A DNA stretch of 64,000 nt from CAZNPW01 sp964575185 (GCA_964575185.1 CAZNPW010000003.1:46365-110364), one strand, 5' to 3'; shown: positions 13,919-20,967, numbered from the stretch's first letter. Numbers and translations are program-made. Notes: generated by a model not told the origin, from the letters alone.

Positions 13919-13954
13919 ATCTAGCCACTACTGGCCCGCATGGTCAAGCCACTA
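13919..13954 (-). promoter_or_regulatory. candidate early promoter with paired operator repeats
   Basis: On the minus strand TTGACC (13947-13942), a 17-bp spacer and CTAGAT (13924-13919) would start transcription at about 13912, the A of the first early ATG, so the message would be leaderless. Two direct copies of AGCCACTA (13923-13930 and 13947-13954 on the plus strand) overlap the -10 and the -35, as repressor operators do. Confidence 0.4.
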
Positions 13955-13999
13955 AGAGCTATCAATTGTCAATCTGGCCGGTTCTGGCTAAAGGGGCGT

Positions 14000-14704
14000 G
14001 TGGACGACGTGATCGAAGTCATCAACGCCGCGTTGAAGCGGAAAGGACTGTCGGACGCAGCGGCGTCGAAGCTGGCGGTTGGGCACCCATCGTTGTTGAA
14101 AAACCTGCGGATGCAGCGCACGGGGGAGAAGCGCTACAACCTGCCTGCGCTTAAGAAGCTCGCAGAAGCTCTTGACCTCGAGCTCTACTTCGGCCCTCGC
14201 CGCGCAGGCAGCAGCACCGGCGAGCTCGTGGTGGACGATCCTGAACGGCCCCACTTCCGCGACGAGGACTTCGCGCTCGTCCCGCGCCTCGACATCGACG
14301 TCTCCGCCGGCGGTGGCCTGGTGCCGCCAGGCGGGCCGGACGCGCCCGTCGAGTACATGGCCTTCGCCCGCGGCTGGCTGTCCCGGTCCGGGATCAACCC
14401 GGCCCAGACCGCCGTCGTCCGCGTCCGCGGCGACAGCATGGTCCCGACGATCCCCGACGGCGCCCTCGTCCTCGTCGACCGCAACGAGGCCGCGGTGCGG
14501 CGCGAGGGCATCTTCGCCTTCTCGCGCGACGGCGCGGCCTACGTGAAGCGCATCCTGCCCGTCGCCCGCACCCGCCGCGACGATCTCAGCAGCCTCGTCA
14601 TCGTGTCCGACAACCCCCTCGTCCCGACCGAGGTCCTCCAGGGGGCGGAGCTCGACGACATCCACCTCGTCGGCCGCGTCCGGTGCGTGCTATGGACCCT
14701 CTGA
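14000..14704 (+). CDS. phage repressor 1, HTH plus S24 (LexA/CI-like) self-cleaving peptidase
   Basis: I choose the GTG at 14000 (234 residues, VDDVIEVINAALKRKGLSDA). The ATG at 13940 lies inside the early promoter and operator repeats, and family members start at this point. An N-terminal HTH is followed by a linker with the Ala-Gly cleavage pair in DVSAGGGLV and an S24 domain with the catalytic Ser in VRGDSMVPTIPDGALVLV and the Lys in AAYVKRIL. RecA-stimulated autocleavage would induce the prophage. It is divergent from the early operon, as Mu c is. Confidence 0.85.
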   Translation: MDDVIEVINAALKRKGLSDAAASKLAVGHPSLLKNLRMQRTGEKRYNLPALKKLAEALDLELYFGPRRAGSSTGELVVDDPERPHFRDEDFALVPRLDIDVSAGGGLVPPGGPDAPVEYMAFARGWLSRSGINPAQTAVVRVRGDSMVPTIPDGALVLVDRNEAAVRREGIFAFSRDGAAYVKRILPVARTRRDDLSSLVIVSDNPLVPTEVLQGAELDDIHLVGRVRCVLWTL

Positions 14705-15588
14705 CCGCCGCCCCGATCGCCCTCACCAAATCCGAAAGGACCGCCATGCACTTTCGATCCGCTGCCGCTTTGATAGCCGCCACTGCCTTGGCGGGCTGCG
14801 TCGGCACTGCCGCATCTGAACCGATCGTGACGGCCTACAACGGGTCGAGCGTCGAGATCGCTCAGGTGAACCTGCTCGGCGAAGGTGCCCGCGGCGCTGT
14901 CACTGACGCCGCCGCGACCGCAATCTGCACCCGCGGGGGGGCCTCGGGCGCGACCTACGCGTCCAGCCGCTACGATGCAGGACGGCTTCACCATCTCTAC
15001 CTCTGCATGTGACGCGTCCTTATCCCTGAAAGGACCGCCATGCGCCTCGCTGCCCTCGTCCTGATCGCCACCGCCGCCGTCGCCCAGGCCTTGCGCGGCC
15101 GCGACCTCCGCGATTGCCGCACCCGTCGGCGTGCCCTCGGCGATTAGCGCCGCGACCTCGGCCAGAACCTGCGCCTTCAGGTCGGCGCGCTCGCGGTGCG
15201 GCTGCGGCAGGGCGCGGTAGTAGGCCCGCTTCGCCGCCAGCTCGCCCTGGTCGCCGCCGGCGCTGTAGGCTCCGTCGCGCCGCAGCGCGGGCAGGACTTC
15301 GGAGGTGACCCATTTCCGGAAGCGCTTCGCGGCAGGCAGCTTGCTGATGAAGCAGAGGGCATAAAGCCCGCTTTCGGACACCACGTTCAGCTCTTGCGGG
15401 CCACCAAGGGTGTAACCGGTGGTTACACCCTTTTCGTCGTCGTCGAGCGCCTGCAGCGACCGGCGGATGTTGCTGTGGCCGAGCAGGCGCCCGACATCGG
15501 CCGCGACCCACCATGGCTCGCCGTCGATCAGGACGGCACGCACGGCATGGCTCTCGAAGTCGAGCGAGATGATCGACGCACCGGTCAT
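14539..15588 (-). CDS. BRO-N antirepressor, C-terminus replaced by read-through into antisense DNA
   Basis: The first about 165 residues are a normal BRO-N protein: ISLDFESHAVRAVLIDGEPW, VAADVGRLLGHSNIRRSLQA, the VVSESGLYALCFISKLPAAK core and RFRKWVTSEVLPALRR. From about 15090 the frame runs without a stop through the antisense of a signal-peptide remnant, the lipoprotein gene and the end of repressor 1. That tail is Gly/Arg-rich junk, so the original 3' end was probably lost in a recombination. BRO-N proteins antagonise phage repressors. It overlaps its upstream HTH gene by 4 bp. Confidence 0.6.
   Translation of the reverse strand: MTGASIISLDFESHAVRAVLIDGEPWWVAADVGRLLGHSNIRRSLQALDDDEKGVTTGYTLGGPQELNVVSESGLYALCFISKLPAAKRFRKWVTSEVLPALRRDGAYSAGGDQGELAAKRAYYRALPQPHRERADLKAQVLAEVAALIAEGTPTGAAIAEVAAAQGLGDGGGGDQDEGSEAHGGPFRDKDASHAEVEMVKPSCIVAAGRVGRARGPPAGADCGRGGVSDSAAGTFAEQVHLSDLDARPVVGRHDRFRCGSADAARQGSGGYQSGSGSKVHGGPFGFGEGDRGGGQRVHSTHRTRPTRWMSSSSAPWRTSVGTRGLSDTMTRLLRSSRRVRATGRMRFT
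14746..15012 (+). CDS. small lipoprotein downstream of repressor 1
   Basis: The 88-residue protein starts MHFRSAAALIAATALAGCVG with AAAGGACCGCC before the ATG. The lipobox LAGC (residues 15-18) predicts a lipid-anchored mature protein of about 71 residues with Cys near the end (AICTRGG, LYLCM). It lies 41 nt after the repressor stop and is probably a lysogenic-conversion gene expressed in the lysogen. Its start region is matched by the exported-protein gene at 16764. Confidence 0.6.
   Translation: MHFRSAAALIAATALAGCVGTAASEPIVTAYNGSSVEIAQVNLLGEGARGAVTDAAATAICTRGGASGATYASSRYDAGRLHHLYLCM
15040..15147 (+). pseudogene. orphan signal-peptide fragment (third copy of the exported-protein start)
   Basis: Bases 15029-15090 match 16753-16814 at 60 of 62 positions, including the ribosome-binding site and MRLAALVLIATAAVAQA. 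After that the frame reads into BRO-gene antisense sequence and stops after 35 residues. This is a breakpoint scar: the rest of the gene is missing. Confidence 0.6.
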
Positions 15589-15866
15589 GCCGACTTCCGC
15601 CCGACCACGTCCGCGTGGTGCTGGTCCAGGCGCCGACGGTACGCTTCGCGGATGAAATCACGGCCCGCAGCGTCGATGATCGCTTCGAGGTTCTTCCGAC
15701 CGATCGGTCCGCGCGAATGGCCGAAGGTGGCGTTCCGCGCATTTGCTGGCGTGATGCCGGCCTTCTCGCACCAGCCTTCCAGGGACCATCCCTGCGCCTT
15801 GAACGCTCCGATGATCACCTCGTGAAGGATCGAGCCGGGATAGAATTCGCGCCGTTCTTGTGTCAT
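15585..15866 (-). CDS. HTH regulator divergent from repressor 2
   Basis: The 93-residue protein starts MTQERREFYPGSILHEVIIG. Its core, LEGWCEKAGITPANARNATF, is a lambda-type HTH, and the basic C-terminus reads FIREAYRRRLDQHHADVVGR. The position opposite repressor 2, with BRO downstream, is that of a Cro-like gene. It overlaps the BRO gene by 4 bp. Confidence 0.65.
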   Translation of the reverse strand: MTQERREFYPGSILHEVIIGAFKAQGWSLEGWCEKAGITPANARNATFGHSRGPIGRKNLEAIIDAAGRDFIREAYRRRLDQHHADVVGRKSA

Positions 15867-15951
15867 GCAGCCTCTCATCGCAGGCGCTCGCTCTGCTTTA
15901 CGTAGCAACTACGCTTTGTTTTACAGAGCAGTCAAGGGGTTTTCGCATTCG
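15867..15951. promoter_or_regulatory. divergent operator region of the second immunity module
   Basis: The 85-bp gap has much lower GC than its surroundings. It holds direct repeats TTTACGTAG (15897-15905) and TTTACAGAG (15920-15928), about two helical turns apart, and a CGTAG-CAA-CTACG dyad at 15901-15913. These are candidate sites for repressor 2 and the divergent HTH protein. Confidence 0.45.
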
Positions 15952-16722
15952 ATGAGCGACAGTCCGGGCAAAAGGCTGGCGTCGTTTCGAGAGGGCCTAC
16001 AACTGACCCAGCGCGCATTCGCTGCGGAGCTGGGCTTCAGTGGTGGGCGAATCGCTTCGATCGAGACTGACGTCGCTGCGCCCTCGCGCGCTTTCCTTGA
16101 GCGGATCGCCGAGCGCTATCGGATCAGTGCCGACTGGCTGCTGCACGGCCAGGGCGAGATGCTGATGGAGTGGGCCGGTCCGGGCTTTTCGGCACCGCGT
16201 GGCGAGCGCGTCGAGCCCGCGGATCAGTCGCGCCCGCTGGCGGGTGATCTCACCGTCACCTGGAAGCAGGACGGCCGCGAGCTCTCCCAGGAGTTCGCTT
16301 TCGTGCGGCGCTACGACCTCAGCGTCTCGGCTGGCACCGGCCTGGAAGCTGTCGAAGGGGCCGAGACCGAGATGCTGGCCTTCTCGACCGCTTGGCTGCG
16401 TAGCGTCGGTGCCTCGGCGGACCTGTCGGTCCTTGTCCGCGTCCGCGGCGACAGCATGGTACCTACAGTCCCTGATGGAGCCCTAGTGCTGATCCATGTG
16501 GCCGATCAGGACACGGCCCGGCCCGGGATATTCGCCATCGTCCGCGAGGGGCAAGCCTTCGTAAAGCGTATCACGCCCCTCGCACGATCACCCTCGGGTC
16601 GCCCGACATCGGTCGCGATCCTGTCGGACAACCCCGGCTACCCACCTGACGTGGTCGAAGGCTCGGACATGAACAACCTGCGCATCGTCGGCCGCGTCCG
16701 CTGCGTGCTATGGACCCTATGA
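15952..16722 (+). CDS. phage repressor 2, XRE HTH plus S24 self-cleaving peptidase
   Basis: The 256-residue protein starts MSDSPGKRLASFREGLQLTQ. A canonical XRE HTH (residues about 8-62, RAFAAELGFSGGRIASIETD) is followed by a linker, the Ala-Gly cleavage pair in SVSAGTGLE and an S24 domain with the Ser in VRGDSMVPTVPDGALVLI and the Lys in QAFVKRIT. The C-terminal GRVRCVLWTL is identical to repressor 1, while the DNA-binding halves differ. It thus has its own operator specificity with a shared dimerisation and cleavage core. Confidence 0.85.
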   Translation: MSDSPGKRLASFREGLQLTQRAFAAELGFSGGRIASIETDVAAPSRAFLERIAERYRISADWLLHGQGEMLMEWAGPGFSAPRGERVEPADQSRPLAGDLTVTWKQDGRELSQEFAFVRRYDLSVSAGTGLEAVEGAETEMLAFSTAWLRSVGASADLSVLVRVRGDSMVPTVPDGALVLIHVADQDTARPGIFAIVREGQAFVKRITPLARSPSGRPTSVAILSDNPGYPPDVVEGSDMNNLRIVGRVRCVLWTL

Positions 16723-16763
16723 ACGCCGCCCGATTGCCTCGCACCTGGTCGCAAAGGACCGCC

Positions 16764-17135
16764 ATGCGCCTCGCTGCCCTCGTCCTGATCGCCACCACCG
16801 CCGCCGCCCAGGCCGAGCCGTTCCAGCCTGCGCCGGATGACATGGCGCTGATCGAGGCTGGCGTCGCCGGCCAGCTGCTCGACCCCGGAAGCGCGATCCT
16901 GTCGGAGGTGATCGCCGGCCCGGCCGAGGGGGGCGAGCTGACCTATGTCTGCGGCAACGTGCGGGGCAAGAACACCTTCGGCGGATACGCCCAGCCAACG
17001 CCTTTCATGGGCGCGATCATCCAGGAAACGACCGGCCGTCGCAGCTTCATGCTGATGCGCATCGCCGAGCCCGACCCGGCCATCCAGGCCGACCTGGCGA
17101 CCCTCTGCCTCGAGAGCCTGAAACCGGCCTCCTGA
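16764..17135 (+). CDS. small exported protein downstream of repressor 2
   Basis: The 123-residue protein starts MRLAALVLIATTAAAQAEPF; a signal peptide cut after AQA is likely. The mature part has two Cys (TYVCGN, LATLCLES) that could form a disulfide. The ATG is preceded by AAAGGACCGCC, as in the lipoprotein gene behind repressor 1. I infer a lysogenic-conversion protein; no family is recognised. Confidence 0.6.
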   Translation: MRLAALVLIATTAAAQAEPFQPAPDDMALIEAGVAGQLLDPGSAILSEVIAGPAEGGELTYVCGNVRGKNTFGGYAQPTPFMGAIIQETTGRRSFMLMRIAEPDPAIQADLATLCLESLKPAS

Positions 17136-17177
17136 CCCGCCTCGAACCCCGTTAGAACGCCCCTTCGAGCCGAAATC

Positions 17178-17298
17178 AGGGCCAAGTTCGCGGCCCGAAA
17201 ACGCCACCGGTTCTGGCACCTGTTATCCATGTGGATCAACAGGTTACAGCGAACTTGGCCCTCAGCGCCCGAACATGGCCCTCAAGGGCCATGTTCGG
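17178..17298. repeat. four-copy nested inverted repeat cluster near the prophage end
   Basis: The 14-bp motif SCGAACWTGGCCCT occurs four times: reverse at 17178-17191, forward at 17249-17262, forward at 17269-17282 and reverse at 17285-17298. The last pair forms a hairpin with 13-bp arms. Between the first pair lies CCTGTTATCC (17219-17228) with GGATCAACAGG (17233-17243), a bulged palindrome with DnaA-box-like TTATCCA. Such clustering suggests transposase end sites, a partition or resolution site, or an operator array. Confidence 0.55.
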
Positions 17299-17607
17299 CA
17301 CTATTCGCGCCCCCGGCACCTGCAGCAAGCGCTTGTTTTTCCACGGTTCCCGCATCTCGGGCCTCACGCCACGACCCTGCCGTTGGCCCGTCGGGATCCC
17401 ACCGCCACCCTCGCACCCGCGCCTGCGCGGAAATCCCCGATCACCGCGTAACCCCTCGTCCAAGCGACGTTTTCCGCCTTTTCCCACCTCTTCTCGCCTG
17501 ATCCCGCTTCAGTGCAGGATCTGATGTCCACGCACATCCGGGCACAGGCGCGCCTGTCGTCGGGCGACGGCCTTGCCGCAAGCACGGCACCTTGGCACAC
17601 TGGCACG
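17299..17607. other. gene-free boundary between prophage and chromosome
   Basis: I see no supported gene here. Purine-rich stretches on the minus strand (for example GTGGGAAAAGGCGG and GTGGAAAAACAAGCG) could be transposase end-binding sites. A terminal CA at 17515-17516 is one possible phage end. The short frames present have no start context or recognisable protein. Confidence 0.4.
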
Positions 17608-18477
17608 ATGCCCGATGCCCCGCGCCCCGATGTCACGGCCTTCTTTGATGCGGCGAGCCACACGATCAGCTACGTGGTGCGCGACCCGACCTCCCCGGCC
17701 TGCGCGATCATCGACAGCGTGCTCGACTTCGATTACGCCGCCGGGCGGATCGGCCATGTTGCGGCGGACCGGATCGTGGCGCATGTCCGCGCGCAGGGGC
17801 TGACGCCTGCGTGGATCATCGAAACCCACGTCCATGCCGACCACCTGTCGGCGGCCCCCTACATCCAGGAACAGGTCGGCGGGCGGATCGGCATCGGGGC
17901 GGGGATCCTGACCGTGCAGGAGACCTTCGGCAAGATCTTCAACGAAGGCACGGCGTTCCAGCGCGACGGCAGCCAGTTCGACGCCCTCTTCGCCGACGGC
18001 GAGGTCTACCGGATCGGTGCGCTCGAGGGCCGGGCGCTGCTGACGCCGGGGCATACCCCCGCCTGCATGACGCACGTGATCGGCGACGCGGCCTTCGTGG
18101 GCGACACGCTGTTCATGCCCGACGGCGGCACGGCACGGGCCGACTTTCCGGGCGGCGATGCCGGAAGGCTCTACGACAGCATCCAGCGCATCCTCGCCCT
18201 GCCGCCCGCGACGCGGCTGTTCATGTGCCACGACTACGGCCCGAACGGCCGCGCCATCGCCTGGGAGACGACGGTGGCGGACGAGGCCCGCGACAACATC
18301 CACGTCCGCAACGGCACCACGCGCGAGGCCTTCGTGGCGCTGCGCCGGGCGCGCGACGCGACGCTGGGGGTGCCGCAGCTGATCCTGCCGTCGATCCAGT
18401 CGAACATGCGGGCCGGGCATCTGCCGACCGACGGCGACGGCAACCCGGTGCTGAAGGTGCCGGTCAACCGGCTGTAG
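17608..18477 (+). CDS. MBL-fold metallo-hydrolase (persulfide dioxygenase / glyoxalase II-like)
   Basis: The start MPDAPRPDVTAFFDAASHTI gives 289 residues; upstream in-frame ATGs lie in the boundary region. The metal-binding motif ETHVHADHLSAAPY, a later TPGHTPACMTHVIGD, VGDTLFMPDGG and CHDY supply the usual His/Asp ligands. The family includes persulfide dioxygenases of the Blh/ETHE1 type that oxidise sulfane sulfur and glyoxalase-II-like esterases. No rhodanese or BigR neighbour is visible. It is the first chromosomal gene after the prophage. Confidence 0.82.
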   Translation: MPDAPRPDVTAFFDAASHTISYVVRDPTSPACAIIDSVLDFDYAAGRIGHVAADRIVAHVRAQGLTPAWIIETHVHADHLSAAPYIQEQVGGRIGIGAGILTVQETFGKIFNEGTAFQRDGSQFDALFADGEVYRIGALEGRALLTPGHTPACMTHVIGDAAFVGDTLFMPDGGTARADFPGGDAGRLYDSIQRILALPPATRLFMCHDYGPNGRAIAWETTVADEARDNIHVRNGTTREAFVALRRARDATLGVPQLILPSIQSNMRAGHLPTDGDGNPVLKVPVNRL

Positions 18478-18566
18478 CCGCGCAGGTCCGCCACCAGGAT
18501 CCATGACGCGCCGACCGTCCGTCCCGCAGGCGGCGCAAATAGATGACAAAAACAATCAACTTTATG

Positions 18567-18596
18567 TTGACACCGCGGGGCTGCGGATGACAAAGT
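18567..18596 (+). promoter_or_regulatory. candidate promoter before the exported protein / dioxygenase pair
   Basis: A perfect TTGACA (18567-18572) lies in a locally AT-rich patch of otherwise GC-rich DNA. The -10 is weak (around ACAAAGTAAAAC). The nearby CAACTTTATGTTG (18558-18570) is a small dyad overlapping the -35, a possible operator for an iron- or redox-type regulator. Confidence 0.3.
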
Positions 18597-18624
18597 AAAA
18601 CAGTCAGGTAAAGGAGCGCGGGCG

Positions 18625-19452
18625 ATGGCGAACGACAATCCGGGTCATCGGGTGCGGGCAACCCGGCCAAGGCTGTGGCGCACGCTGGCGCTGGCCGGGC
18701 TGGCCTCGGGCATCGGCAGCGGGCTGGCGACCGCGCAGCCCGACGGCGCGCAACCTGCGGCACGCCTCTGGCTGGCGCAGGCCGACGGAGGGGAGGCCGG
18801 TGAGGCCGGCGCCGCGCCAAGCGGCGTCGCGGCAGTCGATCTTCTGGTCGGCCTCGGACAGGCAGAAGGGCACCTGCGCTCGGGGATGCAGATGTTCAAG
18901 GAAGGCGGCATGGAGATGGCGGCCACCCACATGGGCCATCCGAAGGCGGAACTCTACGACGCGATCGGCACCGCGCTGGATGCGGCCGGGATCGCCGGGT
19001 TCGGTGACGAGCTCGACGCGGTCACCTCCGCCCTGGCGGCGGGAAAGCCGGCCGCCGACGTCGAGGCGGCCTATGCCGCCGCGCTGGCGCGGATCGACGC
19101 GGCGCGCGGCGCGCTTGAGGCAACGCCCAAGACCCGGCTGACGGCACTGGCGCTGATGCTGCGCACCGCGGGCGAGGAATACGGCGTCGGCGTGAAGGAC
19201 GGCGCGATCGTGCAACTGGCCGAATATCAGGACGCCTGGGGCTTCGTCGCGGCGGCGAAGGCCGAGGTTGGGCGGCTGGCGGAGGATGGCGATCCGGCCG
19301 TGGCTGCCGCCGCGGGAAAGGTGCGCACGGTGCTCGACGGCCTCGCGCCGGCCTTCCCGGCGCTGATGCCGACCGCGCCGATCGCGGGCGACGCGCAGAT
19401 GGTGCTGGCCGCAGCGGCGAGCACCGAACTTGCGGCCTATGCGCTGAAGTGA
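18625..19452 (+). CDS. exported protein of unknown function, paired with a PiuC-like gene
   Basis: The 275-residue protein has a signal peptide (twin-Arg-poor, RLWRTLALAGLASGIGSG, cut near TAQ). A mature helical, Ala-rich domain carries a Met/His-rich segment (MQMFKEGGMEMAATHMGHPK, residues about 86-106). That segment could bind metal or haem. AAAGGAG precedes the start. It is 3 nt from the downstream 2-oxoglutarate dioxygenase gene, so the pair is an operon, plausibly linked to iron or haem uptake. No family is recognised. Confidence 0.6.
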   Translation: MANDNPGHRVRATRPRLWRTLALAGLASGIGSGLATAQPDGAQPAARLWLAQADGGEAGEAGAAPSGVAAVDLLVGLGQAEGHLRSGMQMFKEGGMEMAATHMGHPKAELYDAIGTALDAAGIAGFGDELDAVTSALAAGKPAADVEAAYAAALARIDAARGALEATPKTRLTALALMLRTAGEEYGVGVKDGAIVQLAEYQDAWGFVAAAKAEVGRLAEDGDPAVAAAAGKVRTVLDGLAPAFPALMPTAPIAGDAQMVLAAAASTELAAYALK

Positions 19453-19455
19453 CCG

Positions 19456-20115
19456 ATGCTGCTGGCGTTGGAGAAGCTTCTGAGCAGCGCCGAGGCGGCG
19501 GCCGTCCGGTCCGTGGCGGCAACGCTCGACTTCGCGGACGGCGCCGCGACGGCGGGCCGTCACGCCCGGGCGGTGAAGGCCAACGCGCAGGCGGTGGCCT
19601 CGCCGGGCCTCGACGCCATTCGCACCAAGGCTGCGGCGGCGCTCGAGGCCAGCGCGCTGTTCCGTGCGGCGGCGCGGCCGCGCCAGATCACGCCGCTGAT
19701 CCTGTCGCGCTACCGGGAAGGCCAGACCTACGGCACCCATGTCGACGACGCGATGATGGGGGCGCTGCGCACCGACATCTCCTTCACCCTCTTTCTCAGC
19801 GAGCCCGACAGCTATGACGGCGGCGCGCTGGTGATCGAGGACACGTTCGAGCCGCGCGCGGTGCGACTCAACGCGGGCGATCTGTTCCTCTACCCGTCGA
19901 CGACGCTGCACCGGGTGGAGCCGGTGACGCGCGGCGAGCGGCTGGCGCTGGTCGGCTGGGTGCAGAGCCTGATCCGCGACCCGGGCCAGCGGGAAATCCT
20001 GTTCGACCTCGACCGCAGCGTCGCAGCCGTCCATGCGGCCGAGGGCGGGTCGGACCTGTTCCACACGCTTGCCAAAACCCGCTCGAACCTCCTGCGCCTG
20101 TGGGCTTCCGCCTAG
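19456..20115 (+). CDS. PKHD-type Fe(II)/2-oxoglutarate dioxygenase (PiuC/YbiX family)
   Basis: The 219-residue protein shows the jelly-roll dioxygenase pattern. The iron ligands are His and Asp in YGTHVDDAMMG and the distal His in TTLHRVEPV; an Arg in ERLALVGW binds 2-oxoglutarate. The C-terminal LARTRSNLLRLW-like helix (here LAKTRSNLLRLW) is typical of PiuC. Members often sit with TonB siderophore receptors and are iron-regulated; the substrate is not established. It follows an exported protein with a 3-nt gap. Confidence 0.85.
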   Translation: MLLALEKLLSSAEAAAVRSVAATLDFADGAATAGRHARAVKANAQAVASPGLDAIRTKAAAALEASALFRAAARPRQITPLILSRYREGQTYGTHVDDAMMGALRTDISFTLFLSEPDSYDGGALVIEDTFEPRAVRLNAGDLFLYPSTTLHRVEPVTRGERLALVGWVQSLIRDPGQREILFDLDRSVAAVHAAEGGSDLFHTLAKTRSNLLRLWASA

Positions 20116-20200
20116 GTGCCAGGCCCCTGCCTCGTCCGGGGGCGGGCGCGGCTGTCGCGCGGCGCGGCCGTGACCCGGTGCCGCAAGACGTGCCGGTCGC

Positions 20201-20851
20201 CTAGTAGGCACCGCGGCCCTGCGCCACGACCGACAGGGTGCGCAGCAGCAGGCCCAGGTCGCGCAGGACGCCGTGGTTGCGGACGTAGTCCACGTCCAGC
20301 GCGATCATCCGGTCGAAGCCGACATCGGCGCGGCCCGAAACCTGCCACAGACCGGTCAGGCCGGGGGGCACCGCCAGCCGTTCGCGCGCGGGGGCGGGGT
20401 AGGCCGCGACCTCCTCCGGCAGGGCGGGGCGGGGGCCGACAAGGCTCATCTCGCCCACCAGCACGTTCCAGAGCTGCGGGAGCTCGTCCAGCGAGCTGCG
20501 GCGCAGGATCCGGCCGACGCGGGTCACGCGGGGGTCGGCCTTGGCCTTGAAGCACAGCCCCGCGCGGTCCGACGCGGCCAGGACGGCGGCCCGCCGCGCC
20601 TCGGCGTCGGGGACCATCGAGCGGAACTTCCACATGCGGAACGGGCGGCCGTGGCGGCCGATGCGCGTCTGGCGGAACAGCACCGGGCCGGGACCTTCCG
20701 CCCGGATCGCCAGCGCGATGACGAGGAGAACCGGACAGACCGCGACAAGGCCCATGACGACCAGCGCGACATCGAACAGGCGCTTTCCCGACGGCATCCG
20801 CGGTGACAAGGCGGACGCGCGCGGCGCGGTGAGAAGAAGCGGGGAGGCCAT
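20201..20851 (-). CDS. initiating sugar transferase (polyprenyl-phosphate glycosyl-1-phosphate transferase)
   Basis: The 216-residue protein has one N-terminal membrane segment (VALVVMGLVAVCPVLLVIAL) and the full PGT motif set: RIGRHGRPFRMWKFRSM, PRVTRVGRILRRSSLDELPQ (in two parts) and LVGEMSLVGPRPALP. It loads the first sugar phosphate on undecaprenyl phosphate for a surface polysaccharide. It stands alone here, about 9 kb from the main polysaccharide region, which has its own PGT at 32.6 kb. Confidence 0.88.
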   Translation of the reverse strand: MASPLLLTAPRASALSPRMPSGKRLFDVALVVMGLVAVCPVLLVIALAIRAEGPGPVLFRQTRIGRHGRPFRMWKFRSMVPDAEARRAAVLAASDRAGLCFKAKADPRVTRVGRILRRSSLDELPQLWNVLVGEMSLVGPRPALPEEVAAYPAPARERLAVPPGLTGLWQVSGRADVGFDRMIALDVDYVRNHGVLRDLGLLLRTLSVVAQGRGAY

Positions 20852-20967
20852 GGCGGCGGACGTCCGGCAGCAATCGACAGCGGACCATCCGCAGCAGCCG
20901 CGCAGCTACCCTTCGGCAGGCGGCGTGACAAACGGGAAACGGTCGCCTTCGTTCCCCGGACGCTGCG

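Larger units (their letters stand above)
1..17516. mobile_element. Mu-like transposable prophage, repressor-proximal end (continues off the left edge)
   Basis: A MuA-type DDE transposase, MuB-type ATPase, Gam, GemA and Mor homologues lie in Mu order on the minus strand behind divergent S24 repressors, which identifies a Mu-like transposable phage. The genes at the left edge belong to lysis, so the head and tail genes and the far phage end are outside the window. The repressor-side end lies somewhere between the last immunity gene (17135) and the first chromosomal gene (17608). Mu-family ends carry a terminal TG/CA; a CA at 17515-17516 is one possible terminus, but several others fit, so the right boundary is approximate. 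Confidence 0.85.

Noticed and set aside
13940..13999. ATG start for repressor 1 at 13940
   Set aside because: These 20 codons are the translation of the early promoter and operator repeats; family members begin at the GTG-coded position.
17231..17524. Short frames of 80-97 codons in the prophage boundary on both strands
   Set aside because: They have no ribosome-binding site, an atypical composition and no recognisable protein, and they overlap the inverted-repeat array.
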